A DNA stretch of 34,716 nt from VRUE01 sp036524775 (GTDB lineage: Bacteria > Actinomycetota > Thermoleophilia > Solirubrobacterales > 70-9): the NCBI GenBank assembly GCA_036524775.1, contig DATDBO010000013.1, forward strand, positions 1 through 34,716. Direction: 5' to 3'. The position numbers and the translations under genes were made by a program. Below are positions 19,409-26,832 of this stretch, piece after piece. The first letter of the stretch is position 1. The number at the start of each line of letters is the position of its first letter. Below the pieces are notes generated by a model that did not search any database, was not told the origin of the DNA, and worked only from the letters and a program-made list of their open reading frames with translations.

Positions 19409-20176
19409 CTAGGGGGTCCCCATCGCCCAGCTGCCGTAGGCCCTCACGGTTCCTGCGGCCACCGATTTGAACAAGCCGACGGCCCCTCCACCGGATTCCT
19501 GGAGTTGGTTCGACTCGTTTTGAGCCACTCCGATGTTGGTGCTCGACGCCTTGTAGATGCAGATGGCGCCCGGCAGCATCTGGCTGGTGATCGGGTGGAC
19601 GGCGGGCTCGGGATCAGTGGCGGTTCCCAAGCAGAACGGCGGGCCTTCGAAGATGCCGATCGGCGTTTCTTCGGAGGTCAGCTCGTTGATCGGGACGCCG
19701 GTCGAGATCGGGAAGTAGAATTCTTCGCCACCTGCAGCAGCGGTCGCCGGCGGCAGCACCCAGGTCCCCTTCATGACTTTGCCGCTGGGGACGGTTCCCG
19801 CGACCCAGGGGGAGCCTTCGGGCCCGGTGGCGCCCTGCGCTCCCGCTTCGCCTTCTTCGCCTTCCGGTCCTTCGGGCCCGGTGGCCCCTTTCGCTCCGGG
19901 CGCTCCGTTCTGGCCGTTGGAGCCCGCCGCGCCGGTGTCGCCCTTTGCGCCGGCTGGTCCGGCCGGTCCCTGTGGGCCTGCCGGTCCGGGGGGACCTGGC
20001 TTGCCCCGCTTGCCCCTCGGGCCCGGGGGGCCCTGCTTTGCGGCCGAGGCCGTTGCCTTGGCGCCAGAGCCGCCGTCGTTTGAAGCTGCGTAGGCGCCGC
20101 CGAGCATGGCGAACACCAGGGCGATCACCGAGATCACGCCCGGGATGCCGAAGCGGTTGCGTAGTGGCGAGAGCAT
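19409..20176 (-). CDS. Exported collagen-like (GXY-repeat) protein
   Basis: 255 aa. An N-terminal hydrophobic segment (residues 13-30, GVISVIALVFAMLGGAYA) acts as signal or anchor. Residues 49-123 are 25 uninterrupted Gly-X-Y triplets (GPPGPRGKRGKPGPPGPAG...), charged in the second half (GPEGPEGEEGEAG), which should form a collagen triple helix. The C-terminal 130 residues are a globular domain with two cysteines (PPFCLGTATDPEP, LPGAICIYKASS) and a Gly-rich end, probably the trimerisation head. AAGGAG lies upstream of the ATG. It has its own promoter (20321-20350) and terminator. It probably forms surface filaments; the partner is unknown. Confidence 0.88.
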   Translation of the reverse strand: MLSPLRNRFGIPGVISVIALVFAMLGGAYAASNDGGSGAKATASAAKQGPPGPRGKRGKPGPPGPAGPQGPAGPAGAKGDTGAAGSNGQNGAPGAKGATGPEGPEGEEGEAGAQGATGPEGSPWVAGTVPSGKVMKGTWVLPPATAAAGGEEFYFPISTGVPINELTSEETPIGIFEGPPFCLGTATDPEPAVHPITSQMLPGAICIYKASSTNIGVAQNESNQLQESGGGAVGLFKSVAAGTVRAYGSWAMGTP

Positions 20177-20320
20177 CTAGATCTCTTCTCCTTGTCCCAT
20201 GAGCCCCTCTGCCTGCCGCTTCCCTTGCGGCCCCTGTGGCGAGCTCGGTTATGTCTTTCCCTGTTCGCCTGCCGGTTGCAGAGAGTTCCTAGAAGGTGAT
20301 CTCTGTACCGCAGACATGGC

Positions 20321-20350
20321 TAGGAAAGCACTCCGTCACGGAGTTGTCAA
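20321..20350 (-). promoter_or_regulatory. Promoter of the collagen-like gene with operator in the spacer
   Basis: A perfect -35 TTGACA (20345-20350, minus strand) is followed after 18 bp by TTCCTA (20321-20326). The spacer contains the palindrome ACTCCGTGACGGAGT (20330-20344). The leader is about 140 nt long. The rest of 20177-20435 has no gene; the open frame on the other strand there is not convincing. Confidence 0.6.
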
Positions 20351-20435
20351 GCAAAGTTCCCAAAAGAAAAAACGCGTTCCTAGACGCGTTCCCTGAGAGG
20401 ACAGAGCGGTACCGAAGCTGTGCGGCGCTAAGGCG

Positions 20436-20861
20436 TCAAGGCTGAAGCGCCAAGTCAGCCGGCGAGGTGATCGGCGCGCCGCCGACAAGGTCGAGAAGAT
20501 CCGAGTCGCCGGAGATCAAAACGGCGCTCTCATGGAACGCGAGGGCGATCAGGTAGTCGTCGTCGGGATCGACAGAGCGGAGGGGTGGCGACTCGTCGGG
20601 ATCGGGCGCAAGCGTGGCGATTCGACGCAGGAGCTCCAAGTAGTCCTCAACGGCATCGAGATCGACGTAGCGACGAAACTTGTCGCGGCGAAGCACCTCC
20701 TCCAGCTCACCGAGCAAAAGGGGTGAGACGATCAGCTCGAACTCGGCGTCGCGGGCTCGCTCCAACAGCTTCGCCGGAGCGCCGCTTGGGGTGATCAGAG
20801 CAGAGACGAGAACGCCGGGATCAAGAACCGCTCGCCGCACGCTTTTCCCGGCGCATCGCAT
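20436..20861 (-). CDS. PIN-domain toxin of the COG1569 type
   Basis: 141 aa. This PIN_3-type ribonuclease ('putative toxin component, PIN family') has VLDPGVLVSAL (Asp14), SPLLLGELEEVL (Glu52/54), DPDDDYLIALA (Asp101-103) and ISGDSDLL (Asp119, Asp121), the expected metal-binding acids. It follows and overlaps the RHH antitoxin: the frame from the ATG at 20861 overlaps by 41 bp, the GTG at 20840 by 20 bp, and either could be the start. The residues look intact, so RNase activity is likely; the RNA target is unknown. Confidence 0.88.
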   Translation of the reverse strand: MRCAGKSVRRAVLDPGVLVSALITPSGAPAKLLERARDAEFELIVSPLLLGELEEVLRRDKFRRYVDLDAVEDYLELLRRIATLAPDPDESPPLRSVDPDDDYLIALAFHESAVLISGDSDLLDLVGGAPITSPADLALQP

Positions 20862-21069
20862 GGAGCTCGGAGGTGGCGAGCTCCATCCCCTCCTCCTCCG
20901 GTGCGGGCTTCACCTTTGCCCAGAGTCGATCCAGAGCGTCAAGGCCGAGGTCGCGGCGAAGTGCTGCCTCGATCACCTCCGAGTCTCGCCTGCCACTGCG
21001 TGCTGCCTGGATCTTGACCGCACGGAAGACATCCTCCTCGAGCGTGACCGTCGTTCGCGTCTTGGACAT
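20821..21069 (-). CDS. Ribbon-helix-helix (CopG-like) antitoxin
   Basis: 82 aa. The N-terminal ribbon-helix-helix reads KTRTTVTLEEDVFRAVKIQAARSGRRDSEVIEAALRRDLG (residues 3-42), a DNA-binding dimer fold. The acidic/basic C-terminal half (KVKPAPEEEGMELATSELHAMRREKRAA) would wrap the toxin. It is the first gene of the pair and overlaps the PIN gene. TAAGAT lies 6 nt before the ATG within an inverted repeat (21074-21093), so it probably represses its own leaderless promoter. Confidence 0.88.
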   Translation of the reverse strand: MSKTRTTVTLEEDVFRAVKIQAARSGRRDSEVIEAALRRDLGLDALDRLWAKVKPAPEEEGMELATSELHAMRREKRAASGS

Positions 21070-21073
21070 AAAA

Positions 21074-21093
21074 GCATCTTAGCATCAAGATGC
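21074..21093 (-). promoter_or_regulatory. Operator and -10 element of the RHH/PIN pair
   Basis: GCATCTT (21074-21080) and AAGATGC (21087-21093) form 7-bp inverted arms around a 6-bp centre AGCATC. The -10 hexamer TAAGAT (21076-21081, minus strand) overlaps the left arm and lies 6 nt before the ATG. Confidence 0.65.
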
Positions 21094-21738
21094 ACCACTG
21101 ACCGTCGCCGCTTCGGCCGGGCCCAGGTAAGGCAAGAGGATCAGCTCGGTGCAGTCGGGGAGGAGGTCCTCGAGCTGCTCGGCTTCGCCCGCTGCGACCT
21201 TGCGGTGGGCGAGGGTGACCAGGGAGCCGATGGTCGAGTCCTCGGTCGAGTCGGGGAGGCGCTTGCCCTCGGGACGCTCGTCGCGGCCCTTGCGCAGCAG
21301 GGGGACCATCTCCCCCACCGCCTCGTTGAAGCGCTTGGTCACGGCCGGGCCGGCGCCGCGCGATTCGACCAGGCAGAGGCGGGCGAGGTCGGGCTCGGAG
21401 GCGAGGAAGGCGAGCGCGGCGCGGCAGGCGGCGATCGCCTGCCGAGGCCAGCCCTCGACTTCCTCGGCCGCCTCGGCGACCAGCTCGTGCAGGTGGTCGA
21501 CGACGACGTCGAAGGCAGCGAGGAAGCACTCCTCCTTGCTCTCGAAGTTGGCGTAGAAGACGCGGCGGGAGACTTTCGCCTTGCGGACGACGTCGGCGAT
21601 GGTGATCCCGGCGTAACCTTTCGTCGCGACCGCTTCGGCGAGGCCGGCGATCAGGCGCTCGCGCTGGTGGTGGGCGACCTGCTCGCGGCTGAAGCCGTGG
21701 CGGCCGGCCGGCAGGGGACCTAGATCTTCGGTGGCCAT
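21085..21738 (-). CDS. TetR-family regulator
   Basis: 217 aa. It begins with the local N-terminal signature LPAGRHGFSREQVAHHQ, then the HTH (RERLIAGLAEAVATKGYAGITIADVVRKAKVSRRVFYANFESKEECFLAAF, about 27-77), then the all-helical ligand domain, ending DLLPDCTELILLPYLGPAEA as its paralogues do. The stop is 16 bp upstream of the RHH antitoxin start on the same strand, so the antitoxin lies right behind it and overlaps nothing. Its upstream region carries three CTAGTA repeats at 10-bp steps (21762-21787), a probable autoregulatory operator. The ligand and target are unknown. Confidence 0.92.
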   Translation of the reverse strand: MATEDLGPLPAGRHGFSREQVAHHQRERLIAGLAEAVATKGYAGITIADVVRKAKVSRRVFYANFESKEECFLAAFDVVVDHLHELVAEAAEEVEGWPRQAIAACRAALAFLASEPDLARLCLVESRGAGPAVTKRFNEAVGEMVPLLRKGRDERPEGKRLPDSTEDSTIGSLVTLAHRKVAAGEAEQLEDLLPDCTELILLPYLGPAEAATVSGAS

Positions 21739-21761
21739 CGACGGATGCTAGGTAAATGGAA

Positions 21762-21787
21762 CTAGTATCGACTAGTAAACGCTAGTA
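21762..21787. promoter_or_regulatory. Three 10-bp-spaced CTAGTA repeats upstream of TetR
   Basis: CTAGTA occurs at 21762-21767, 21772-21777 and 21782-21787, all in the same orientation and exactly one helical turn apart; ACTAGT within two of them is palindromic. They lie 24-49 bp before the TetR start and could bind regulator dimers side by side. Confidence 0.6.
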
Positions 21788-21800
21788 CGCGTGCGTGCGA

Positions 21801-22508
21801 CTAAGCGGAGATCGCGTCGGCGACCTCGCTCGCCTCCCGCGCCGCTTCGTCCTCGCCGACGAACGGGCGGAGGACGAACTCGAGGGTCTCGGGCAGCAGG
21901 CTGCGCAGATTGTCGGCTTCGCCCGCGATCAGCCGTTGGCCCAGCACCCAGACAATGCCGCCGCAGAGCGTCTCCTCGAGGCTCTCCGGCAGGCGCGCCT
22001 GGCGGGGGTTGAGCTCGCGGCCGGGTCGCAGCAGCGGCGCCAGTCGTTTCAGCGCCGCCTCGTGCTTGGCGGCAGCCTCCGAGCCGGCGGTGAGCGCCTC
22101 GACCAGGACGGCGCGGGCGGGGGCCGGGTGGGCGGCGACGTCCTCGAAGAGGGCGCCGAGGGCAGCGCCGACGCGGTCGGGCCAGGGCCCTTCTTCGCGT
22201 TTGTAGGCGCCCTCGACGCGCTCGACCGTGTGGTCGATCGCGGCGTCGAGCAGGGCGAGGAAGGCCGCTTCCTTGTCGGGGTAGTGCTTGTAGAAGGTGG
22301 CGTAGCCGACGCGGGCGCGGCGGACGATCTCCTCCATCGTCGCCTCCTGGTAGCCGCGCTCGGCGATCAGCTCGGCGGTGGCCTCGAGGATGCGGCGGCG
22401 CTGGTCGGCGGCGGCGCGGTCGCGGCTGACCGGCTCGGCGCCGGGCGGCTGTCGTGAGTCCTTTCCCGGTAGGGCTCGCACGGGAGTCAGGATAGCGCTA
22501 GTTCCCAT
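21801..22508 (-). CDS. TetR-family regulator (divergent pair, left gene)
   Basis: 235 aa from the ATG at 22508; a GTG at 22481 (TATCCT 7 nt upstream) is a good leaderless alternative giving 226 aa. The HTH reads RRRILEATAELIAERGYQEATMEEIVRRARVGYATFYKHYPDKEAAFLALL (about 35-86), followed by the ligand domain with GGIVWVLGQRLIAGEADNLRSLLPETLEFVLRPFVGEDEA, the family ending. The frame stays open up to 23354, but that is the shadow of the opposite-strand TetR, so it is not used. It is divergent from the TetR at 22569, with a 48-60 bp shared control region. No target gene is adjacent. Confidence 0.88.
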   Translation of the reverse strand: MGTSAILTPVRALPGKDSRQPPGAEPVSRDRAAADQRRRILEATAELIAERGYQEATMEEIVRRARVGYATFYKHYPDKEAAFLALLDAAIDHTVERVEGAYKREEGPWPDRVGAALGALFEDVAAHPAPARAVLVEALTAGSEAAAKHEAALKRLAPLLRPGRELNPRQARLPESLEETLCGGIVWVLGQRLIAGEADNLRSLLPETLEFVLRPFVGEDEAAREASEVADAISA

Positions 22509-22568
22509 TGGTACGAAACTGGTACTTGGATTGGAGAACGTTCCCAAACATAAGCTATGGTGTCTCAA
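22509..22568. promoter_or_regulatory. Shared control region of two divergent TetR genes
   Basis: This short AT-richer stretch contains the direct repeat GGTAC (within TTGGTACGAAACTGGTACTT, 22508-22527), the palindrome GAACGTTC (22536-22543) and TATGGT (22556-22561), a -10-like hexamer 7 nt before the plus-strand ATG at 22569. Either regulator could act on both genes here. Confidence 0.5.
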
Positions 22569-23186
22569 ATGGAAGCACCGGGACCGTTGCGCGCAGTCCG
22601 CTCGTGGGAGGAGGTCGCCCCGGACCGTAGCGCCGACGACGCCGTGCTGGAAGCGATGCTGCTGACCGCGGCCGAGAAGGGCTACGCGAACGCGACCGTG
22701 CGCGAGGTAGCCGAGCGGGCCGGGATCACCCAGGACCGCTTCCACCGTCGCTTCGGCAGCAAGGAGGCCTGCTTCGCACGGGCCTACGAGGCGGGCGCCG
22801 AGCGGATCGCGGCCGACCTGACAGAGGCCTGCCGTGAGGCGCCCGGGTGGCGCGAGGGCTTCCGTGCCGCTCTGGCCGAGCTGCTGCGCAGCGTCGCCGA
22901 GCAGCCGCTGACGGCGAAGGCGCTGCTGCTCGAGGTGCGGGCGGCGCGCGGCGAGGCCTGGGTCAAGCACCAGGAGATCGTCGAGCGCCTCACCGTCGCG
23001 CTCGACACCGCCCGCGAGGAGCCCGGCGCCCGCGCCGGCGCCAGCCCGATGACCGCCGGCTTCGTCACCGGCGCGATCGAGGAATCGCTCAGCATCGAGA
23101 TCGCCTCCGGCCGCGCCGAGGGCGCCCAGCTCCTCCTCGACGACCTCACCCGCCTCGCCTTCCTGCAGCTCTTCGGCGAGGAGTAA
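22569..23186 (+). CDS. TetR-family regulator (divergent pair, right gene)
   Basis: 205 aa from the ATG at 22569 (an ATG at 22557 adds four residues). The HTH reads DDAVLEAMLLTAAEKGYANATVREVAERAGITQDRFHRRFGSKEACFARAY (about 22-73). The recognition helix differs from its neighbours (TQDRFHRRF). The ligand domain ends LLLDDLTRLAFLQLFGEE and lacks the LTPYLG ending, so it belongs to another subgroup. It is divergent from the TetR at 21801-22508 and probably shares its control region. It ends 5 bp before the stop of the opposite-strand ATPase gene. The ligand is unknown. Confidence 0.9.
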   Translation: MEAPGPLRAVRSWEEVAPDRSADDAVLEAMLLTAAEKGYANATVREVAERAGITQDRFHRRFGSKEACFARAYEAGAERIAADLTEACREAPGWREGFRAALAELLRSVAEQPLTAKALLLEVRAARGEAWVKHQEIVERLTVALDTAREEPGARAGASPMTAGFVTGAIEESLSIEIASGRAEGAQLLLDDLTRLAFLQLFGEE

Positions 23187-23191
23187 CGGGC

Positions 23192-24559
23192 TCAGAAGAT
23201 GTCGGCGGCGGTGATCGCCAGGACGCCCTCGGCCTTGTCGACTCGCTCGCGGGCGCAGATCGCGTAGCGGGGCTCGCCGGCCACTCGAGGCAGCGCGCTC
23301 GCCTTCTGCTCTAGCTCGGCGCAGAGCTTCGCGGCGTTGACGCGTTTGGCCCACTTCGCCTCGCCGAGCAGAGCTGCCTTGCGGTTGCGGCCGACCAGGG
23401 CCACGGCATCTATCTCCGCAGGGTCATTGGCACTCGTCCAGAACGGCCCGATCGCGACGACGTCATCGCCGAGCTCACCGGCCGCCGCGAGCCGCCGCAG
23501 GTGGTCGCGAAACGCCTCCTCCCATGGGGCCCCCATGTGGTCGTCCAGCGAGCTCAGCAGGACCGGCAGGATGCTCTGCCCCAGCCCACGCTCGATCTCC
23601 GGCCGGTAGCGGTCGAGCACGCCGAGCCAGAAGGCGAGGAAGTTGTCGGCGATCCGGTAGATGCGCCTGCGGGTGCGCCGTGGATCCTCGGTGACGGGCA
23701 CGACGCGCTCGACCAGGCGCAGGGCGACGAGCCTGTCGAGGGTCCGGCCCGGATCGGCCTGCACCGCCTGCTCGATCTCGTTGAAGCGAGTGCGTCCGCT
23801 GGCGATCGCGTAGAGCACCTGGCGGGTCAGCTCGCCTCCCTCGCCCTCGGTGGCGAGGACCAGCTGCCCCTCGCTGAGCAACTGGCCACCCGGCGTGCAG
23901 GCTAGGTGGGCGAGATTGACCCGGAGGCTCGCACGCTGATCCCACCATCTCAGGTAGAGGGGCATGCCTCCGACCAGGCCCCAGACCAGAGCACGCTGGG
24001 ACGGCCGAAGCGCAGGAAGCATCAGGGCCGCCTCGTGGGGGCGGAAGGGGTGGAGCAGGAGCGCCAGGTCGAGGCGGCCATAGAGCGGGGCGCGCTCCTC
24101 CTGCATCGCCTCCATCGTCCGCACGGCCGAGCCACAGAGCAGGAGCTTCAGCTTGGTGCGGCCGCGAAGCCGGTCCCAGGCAGCGCGAAGGAGCAGCGGC
24201 AGCTCGGGGGAGGTCTGGACCAGGGCGGGCCACTCGTCGAGGACGAGGAGGAGCGGACGATCGGTCGCGGCGAGGGCGAGGACCTCGAGGGCGTCGTCCC
24301 AGTCGGCGAACGGACGGGCGGCCAGATCGCGGAGGCCGTCGCCCAGAAGCGGTTCCGCCGCGCGAGCGAGAGCGGCCAGCTCGGCATTCGCGAGTCTCCC
24401 GCCGCCGGTGTGGAAGACGGTCCGCCGGTCGGCTGCGAAGTGCTGGACGAGCGCCGTCTTGCCCACGCGTCGTCGTCCCCAGACCACCCCGAGCGCCGCC
24501 TCGGGACGCTTCCACCACGCCTCCAACTGCTTCAGCTCCTCCACTCGGTTCACGAACAT
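23192..24559 (-). CDS. Archaeal-type P-loop ATPase (COG1672) with DUF234 nuclease-like domain
   Basis: 455 aa. FVNRVEELKQLEAWW starts the family. Walker A is GRRRVGKT (28-35) and Walker B LLLVLDEWP (Asp109-Glu110), with sensor region LLLCGSAVRTM. A winged-helix segment follows (about 255-310, GRTRFNEIEQAVQADPGRTLDRLVALRLVERVVPV). The C-terminal DUF234 domain contains EIDAVALVGRNRKAALLGEAKW, which has the D...ExK spacing of PD-(D/E)xK nuclease folds. Such proteins are stand-alone ATPases of uncertain function, discussed as defence or toxin-like genes. It is transcribed away from pyrF, with tandem palindromes (24572-24605) before its ATG at 24559. Integrity looks complete. Confidence 0.85.
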   Translation of the reverse strand: MFVNRVEELKQLEAWWKRPEAALGVVWGRRRVGKTALVQHFAADRRTVFHTGGGRLANAELAALARAAEPLLGDGLRDLAARPFADWDDALEVLALAATDRPLLLVLDEWPALVQTSPELPLLLRAAWDRLRGRTKLKLLLCGSAVRTMEAMQEERAPLYGRLDLALLLHPFRPHEAALMLPALRPSQRALVWGLVGGMPLYLRWWDQRASLRVNLAHLACTPGGQLLSEGQLVLATEGEGGELTRQVLYAIASGRTRFNEIEQAVQADPGRTLDRLVALRLVERVVPVTEDPRRTRRRIYRIADNFLAFWLGVLDRYRPEIERGLGQSILPVLLSSLDDHMGAPWEEAFRDHLRRLAAAGELGDDVVAIGPFWTSANDPAEIDAVALVGRNRKAALLGEAKWAKRVNAAKLCAELEQKASALPRVAGEPRYAICARERVDKAEGVLAITAADIF

Positions 24560-24571
24560 GCCTAGAGCTTA

Positions 24572-24605
24572 CCGACATTGGATGTCGCCGACGTTGACTG
24601 TCGGC
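24572..24605. promoter_or_regulatory. Tandem palindromes between the ATPase and pyrF
   Basis: CGACAT-TGG-ATGTCG (24573-24587) is followed directly by GCCGAC-N7-GTCGGC (24587-24605). ATGTCGG and GTCGG recur at 24614-24631. These lie between divergent genes and could bind a repressor of the ATPase gene, perhaps the ATPase's own winged helix. Confidence 0.5.
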
Positions 24606-24651
24606 GACCTTGCATGTCGGCTACAAGTCGGCCGAGGTATACGCTGCGGAA

Positions 24652-25494
24652 ATGGACCGGGGCGAGTCTTGCGCTGAGCTGCTGCGCGGGCATTTTGAGG
24701 CGAGGCGGCATCTGGCCGTGGGACTCGACCCCGACCTGGGACGGATTCCGGAGTCGGTCGCACCTGGGGCGCCGGACGCCGAGCGGGTGGTCGAGTTCAA
24801 CCGGCACATCGTCGAGGCGACGGCCGACGTCGCCGCCGCCTACAAGCCCAACTCGGCCTTCTACGAGGCGCTCGGGGAGGACGGCTTCTGCGCGCTGGAG
24901 GAGACGATCGGGACAATCCGCGAGCGGGCTCCCGGCGCCGCCGTGATCCTCGACGCCAAGCGGGCCGACATCGGCTCGACCAACGCCGGCTACGTCGCCG
25001 CGGCGTTCGACCGGTTCGGTGCCGACGCGATCACGGTCCACCCGTACCTCGGCGGGGAGGCGCTGGCGCCCTTCCTCGAGCGGGCCGAGAAGCTCGTCTT
25101 CGTCCTCGCCCGCACCTCCAATCCCGGCGCCGGCGAGCTGCAGGACCTCGTCGCCGGCGGGGCGCCGCTCTACCGCCACGTCGCCCGCGCCGTGGCGCGC
25201 GACTGGAACGCGGCAGGCAACTGCGGCCTGGTCGTCGGCGCCACGTATCCGGAGGAGATGCGCGCGATCCGCGAGGACATACCGGCTGAGATGCCGATCC
25301 TCGTCCCCGGCGTCGGCGCCCAGGGGGGCGACGTCGCCGCGGTCGTCGACGCCAACCGCGAGGCGGGCAGCGACGCCTTCCTCATAGCTGCGTCCCGCTC
25401 GATCCTCTACGCCTCGGACGGCGAGGACTTCGCCGACGCCGCGCGAACGGCAGCCGAGGCGCTCGACAGCGAGATCCGCGCCGCGTCTGCCTAA
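24652..25494 (+). CDS. pyrF: Orotidine 5'-phosphate decarboxylase, type 2
   Basis: Last step of UMP synthesis: removes CO2 from orotidine monophosphate. 280 aa, the length of the type 2 group. The active-site motif is LDAKRADIGST with Asp101, Lys103 and Asp106. VGLDPDLGRIP near the start and VPGVGAQGGD (phosphate binding) near the end are typical. The ATG at 24652 fits the family and a TACGCT hexamer 6 nt upstream; a longer frame from a plus-strand ATG at 24610 adds 14 residues without family support. It stands alone, without other pyr genes, between two P-loop ATPase genes. Its stop overlaps that of the opposite-strand DUF4143 gene by 3 bp. Confidence 0.94.
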   Translation: MDRGESCAELLRGHFEARRHLAVGLDPDLGRIPESVAPGAPDAERVVEFNRHIVEATADVAAAYKPNSAFYEALGEDGFCALEETIGTIRERAPGAAVILDAKRADIGSTNAGYVAAAFDRFGADAITVHPYLGGEALAPFLERAEKLVFVLARTSNPGAGELQDLVAGGAPLYRHVARAVARDWNAAGNCGLVVGATYPEEMRAIREDIPAEMPILVPGVGAQGGDVAAVVDANREAGSDAFLIAASRSILYASDGEDFADAARTAAEALDSEIRAASA

Positions 25495-26726
25495 GCCGGA
25501 GGCCCGGCCCAGAGGGCCGAGATCGGCATGGCCCAGATCCGCTTCCCCAGCTGGGCCGACTCGGAGCCCGTGTGCAAGATGACCCCGCTGCCGAAATCGT
25601 CGCCGAGAGAGGCCGCCAGGCTCCTCAGGCCGCGCGAGTCACGGGAAGTCAGGCTTGCCGCCGCCTTGACCTCGACCGCACAGATCGGACCCCCCCTCGG
25701 CTCGATCAGCGCGTCCACCTCGAGCCCGTCTGCGGTCCGATAGTGAAAGAGCGGAGGGCGGGCGTCGCTGACGCTCGCCTGCTTGACGAGCTCCATCAGG
25801 ACGAAGTTCTCCAGCACGGCGCCGAAGGAGCGTTCGACGGCCTCGCCGCGCCCGAGCAGATGCGCCAGGAGGCCCGCATCGGTGAGCATCAGCTTCGGCG
25901 CCTTGATCAGGCGCTTGCCGAGGTTGCGAAACCAGGCCGGCACCGTAGCGACCAGGAATGCCGTCTCGAGCAGGGCGAGGTATCGCTTCAGGGTCGTCTG
26001 CGGCATCCCCAGTTCACGCGAGACGGAGGCATAGTTGAGGAGACCCGTGGTCCGCGAGGCCAGTAGCTGCACCAAGCGGGGAAGCTCGGTGAGCCCGGAG
26101 ACATTCGCCAGGTCGCGGATCTCCCTCTGCAGCATCGTGTCGAGGTAGCTGTCGAACCAACGGCCGCGCCTCGCCCCGGTCCGCTCGACCGCCTCCGGAT
26201 AACCGCCTGCCTCAACCCGCTCGCCGAGGTCGCTCCGGTCCAGCGGCTCGGCGGAGGCGGCAATGCCGGCGGCATCCCCTGCCAGCAGCGCATCGAGGAA
26301 ACCGTCGCGGCGACCTTCAATCTCTCCCTGGGAGAGCGGCCACAACCGCAATACCTCCATACGACCCGCAAGGGTCTCGGCGACCCGCGGCAGGCTGAGC
26401 ACGTCGGCGGAGCCGGTAAGCACGAAGCGGCCGGAACGCCGATCGTTGTCGACGGCCGCCTTGATCTCCAGCAGGAGATCGGGCGCGCGCTGCACCTCGT
26501 CGATGATCAAGGTGCGCTCGTCGCCGGCGATGAACGCTGCGGGATCTTCACGGGCCCCACTCAGGTTCAAGCCCCGGTCGAGGCTCACGTAGCGCGTGTC
26601 GTCGCGCTCGTCGGCCAGCGCCTGAACCAGCGTGCTCTTGCCGCTTTGGCGCGGCCCGACGAGCATGGTCACGGGGGTGTCGTCGAGGGCATCCCGCAGG
26701 TGGGGCATCAACCGCCGTTTCAGCAT
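25491..26726 (-). CDS. AAA ATPase with DUF4143 C-terminal domain (COG1373)
   Basis: 411 aa. Walker A is GPRQSGKS (24-31) and Walker B RTLIIDEVQ (about 71-79), followed by FVLTGSADVLSLPRVAETLAGR, as in COG1373. The C-terminal DUF4143 domain contains DGLEVDALIEPRGGPICAVEVKAAAS, a PD-(D/E)xK-like core (D...ExK), and FLVATVPAWFRNLGKRLIKAPKLMLTDAGLLAHLLG. The family is widespread, often horizontally spread, with unknown function. Two palindromes 22 bp apart next to a -10 TAAAAT (26733-26772) suggest leaderless, autoregulated expression. The start ATG lies 6 nt after the -10. It is a different family from the ATPase on the other side of pyrF. Confidence 0.88.
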   Translation of the reverse strand: MLKRRLMPHLRDALDDTPVTMLVGPRQSGKSTLVQALADERDDTRYVSLDRGLNLSGAREDPAAFIAGDERTLIIDEVQRAPDLLLEIKAAVDNDRRSGRFVLTGSADVLSLPRVAETLAGRMEVLRLWPLSQGEIEGRRDGFLDALLAGDAAGIAASAEPLDRSDLGERVEAGGYPEAVERTGARRGRWFDSYLDTMLQREIRDLANVSGLTELPRLVQLLASRTTGLLNYASVSRELGMPQTTLKRYLALLETAFLVATVPAWFRNLGKRLIKAPKLMLTDAGLLAHLLGRGEAVERSFGAVLENFVLMELVKQASVSDARPPLFHYRTADGLEVDALIEPRGGPICAVEVKAAASLTSRDSRGLRSLAASLGDDFGSGVILHTGSESAQLGKRIWAMPISALWAGPPA

Positions 26727-26732
26727 TCCCGT

Positions 26733-26772
26733 ATTTTAACCACTTAGTGGACGATTTTCAGCCACCTAATGG
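26733..26772 (-). promoter_or_regulatory. Promoter and twin operators of the DUF4143 gene
   Basis: Minus-strand -10 TAAAAT (26733-26738) lies 6 nt before the ATG. The perfect palindrome CCACTTAGTGG (26740-26750) and a near copy CCACCTAATGG (26762-26772) are 22 bp apart. Confidence 0.6.
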
Positions 26773-26832
26773 TTGAAACCCGGCATTTCGCCTGAAACGG
26801 GCGTGCGGTGTCCAGCGCGTGACGGCTGGCGC

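Noticed and set aside
20199..20396. 65-aa plus-strand frame upstream of the collagen-like gene
   Set aside because: It lies antisense across the promoter and leader of that gene and is Cys/Pro-rich without a ribosome site.
21801..23354. 517-aa minus-strand frame extending the TetR gene to the right
   Set aside because: The extra N-terminal 280 residues are the antisense shadow of the plus-strand TetR at 22569-23186; the TetR domain itself starts near 22480-22508.
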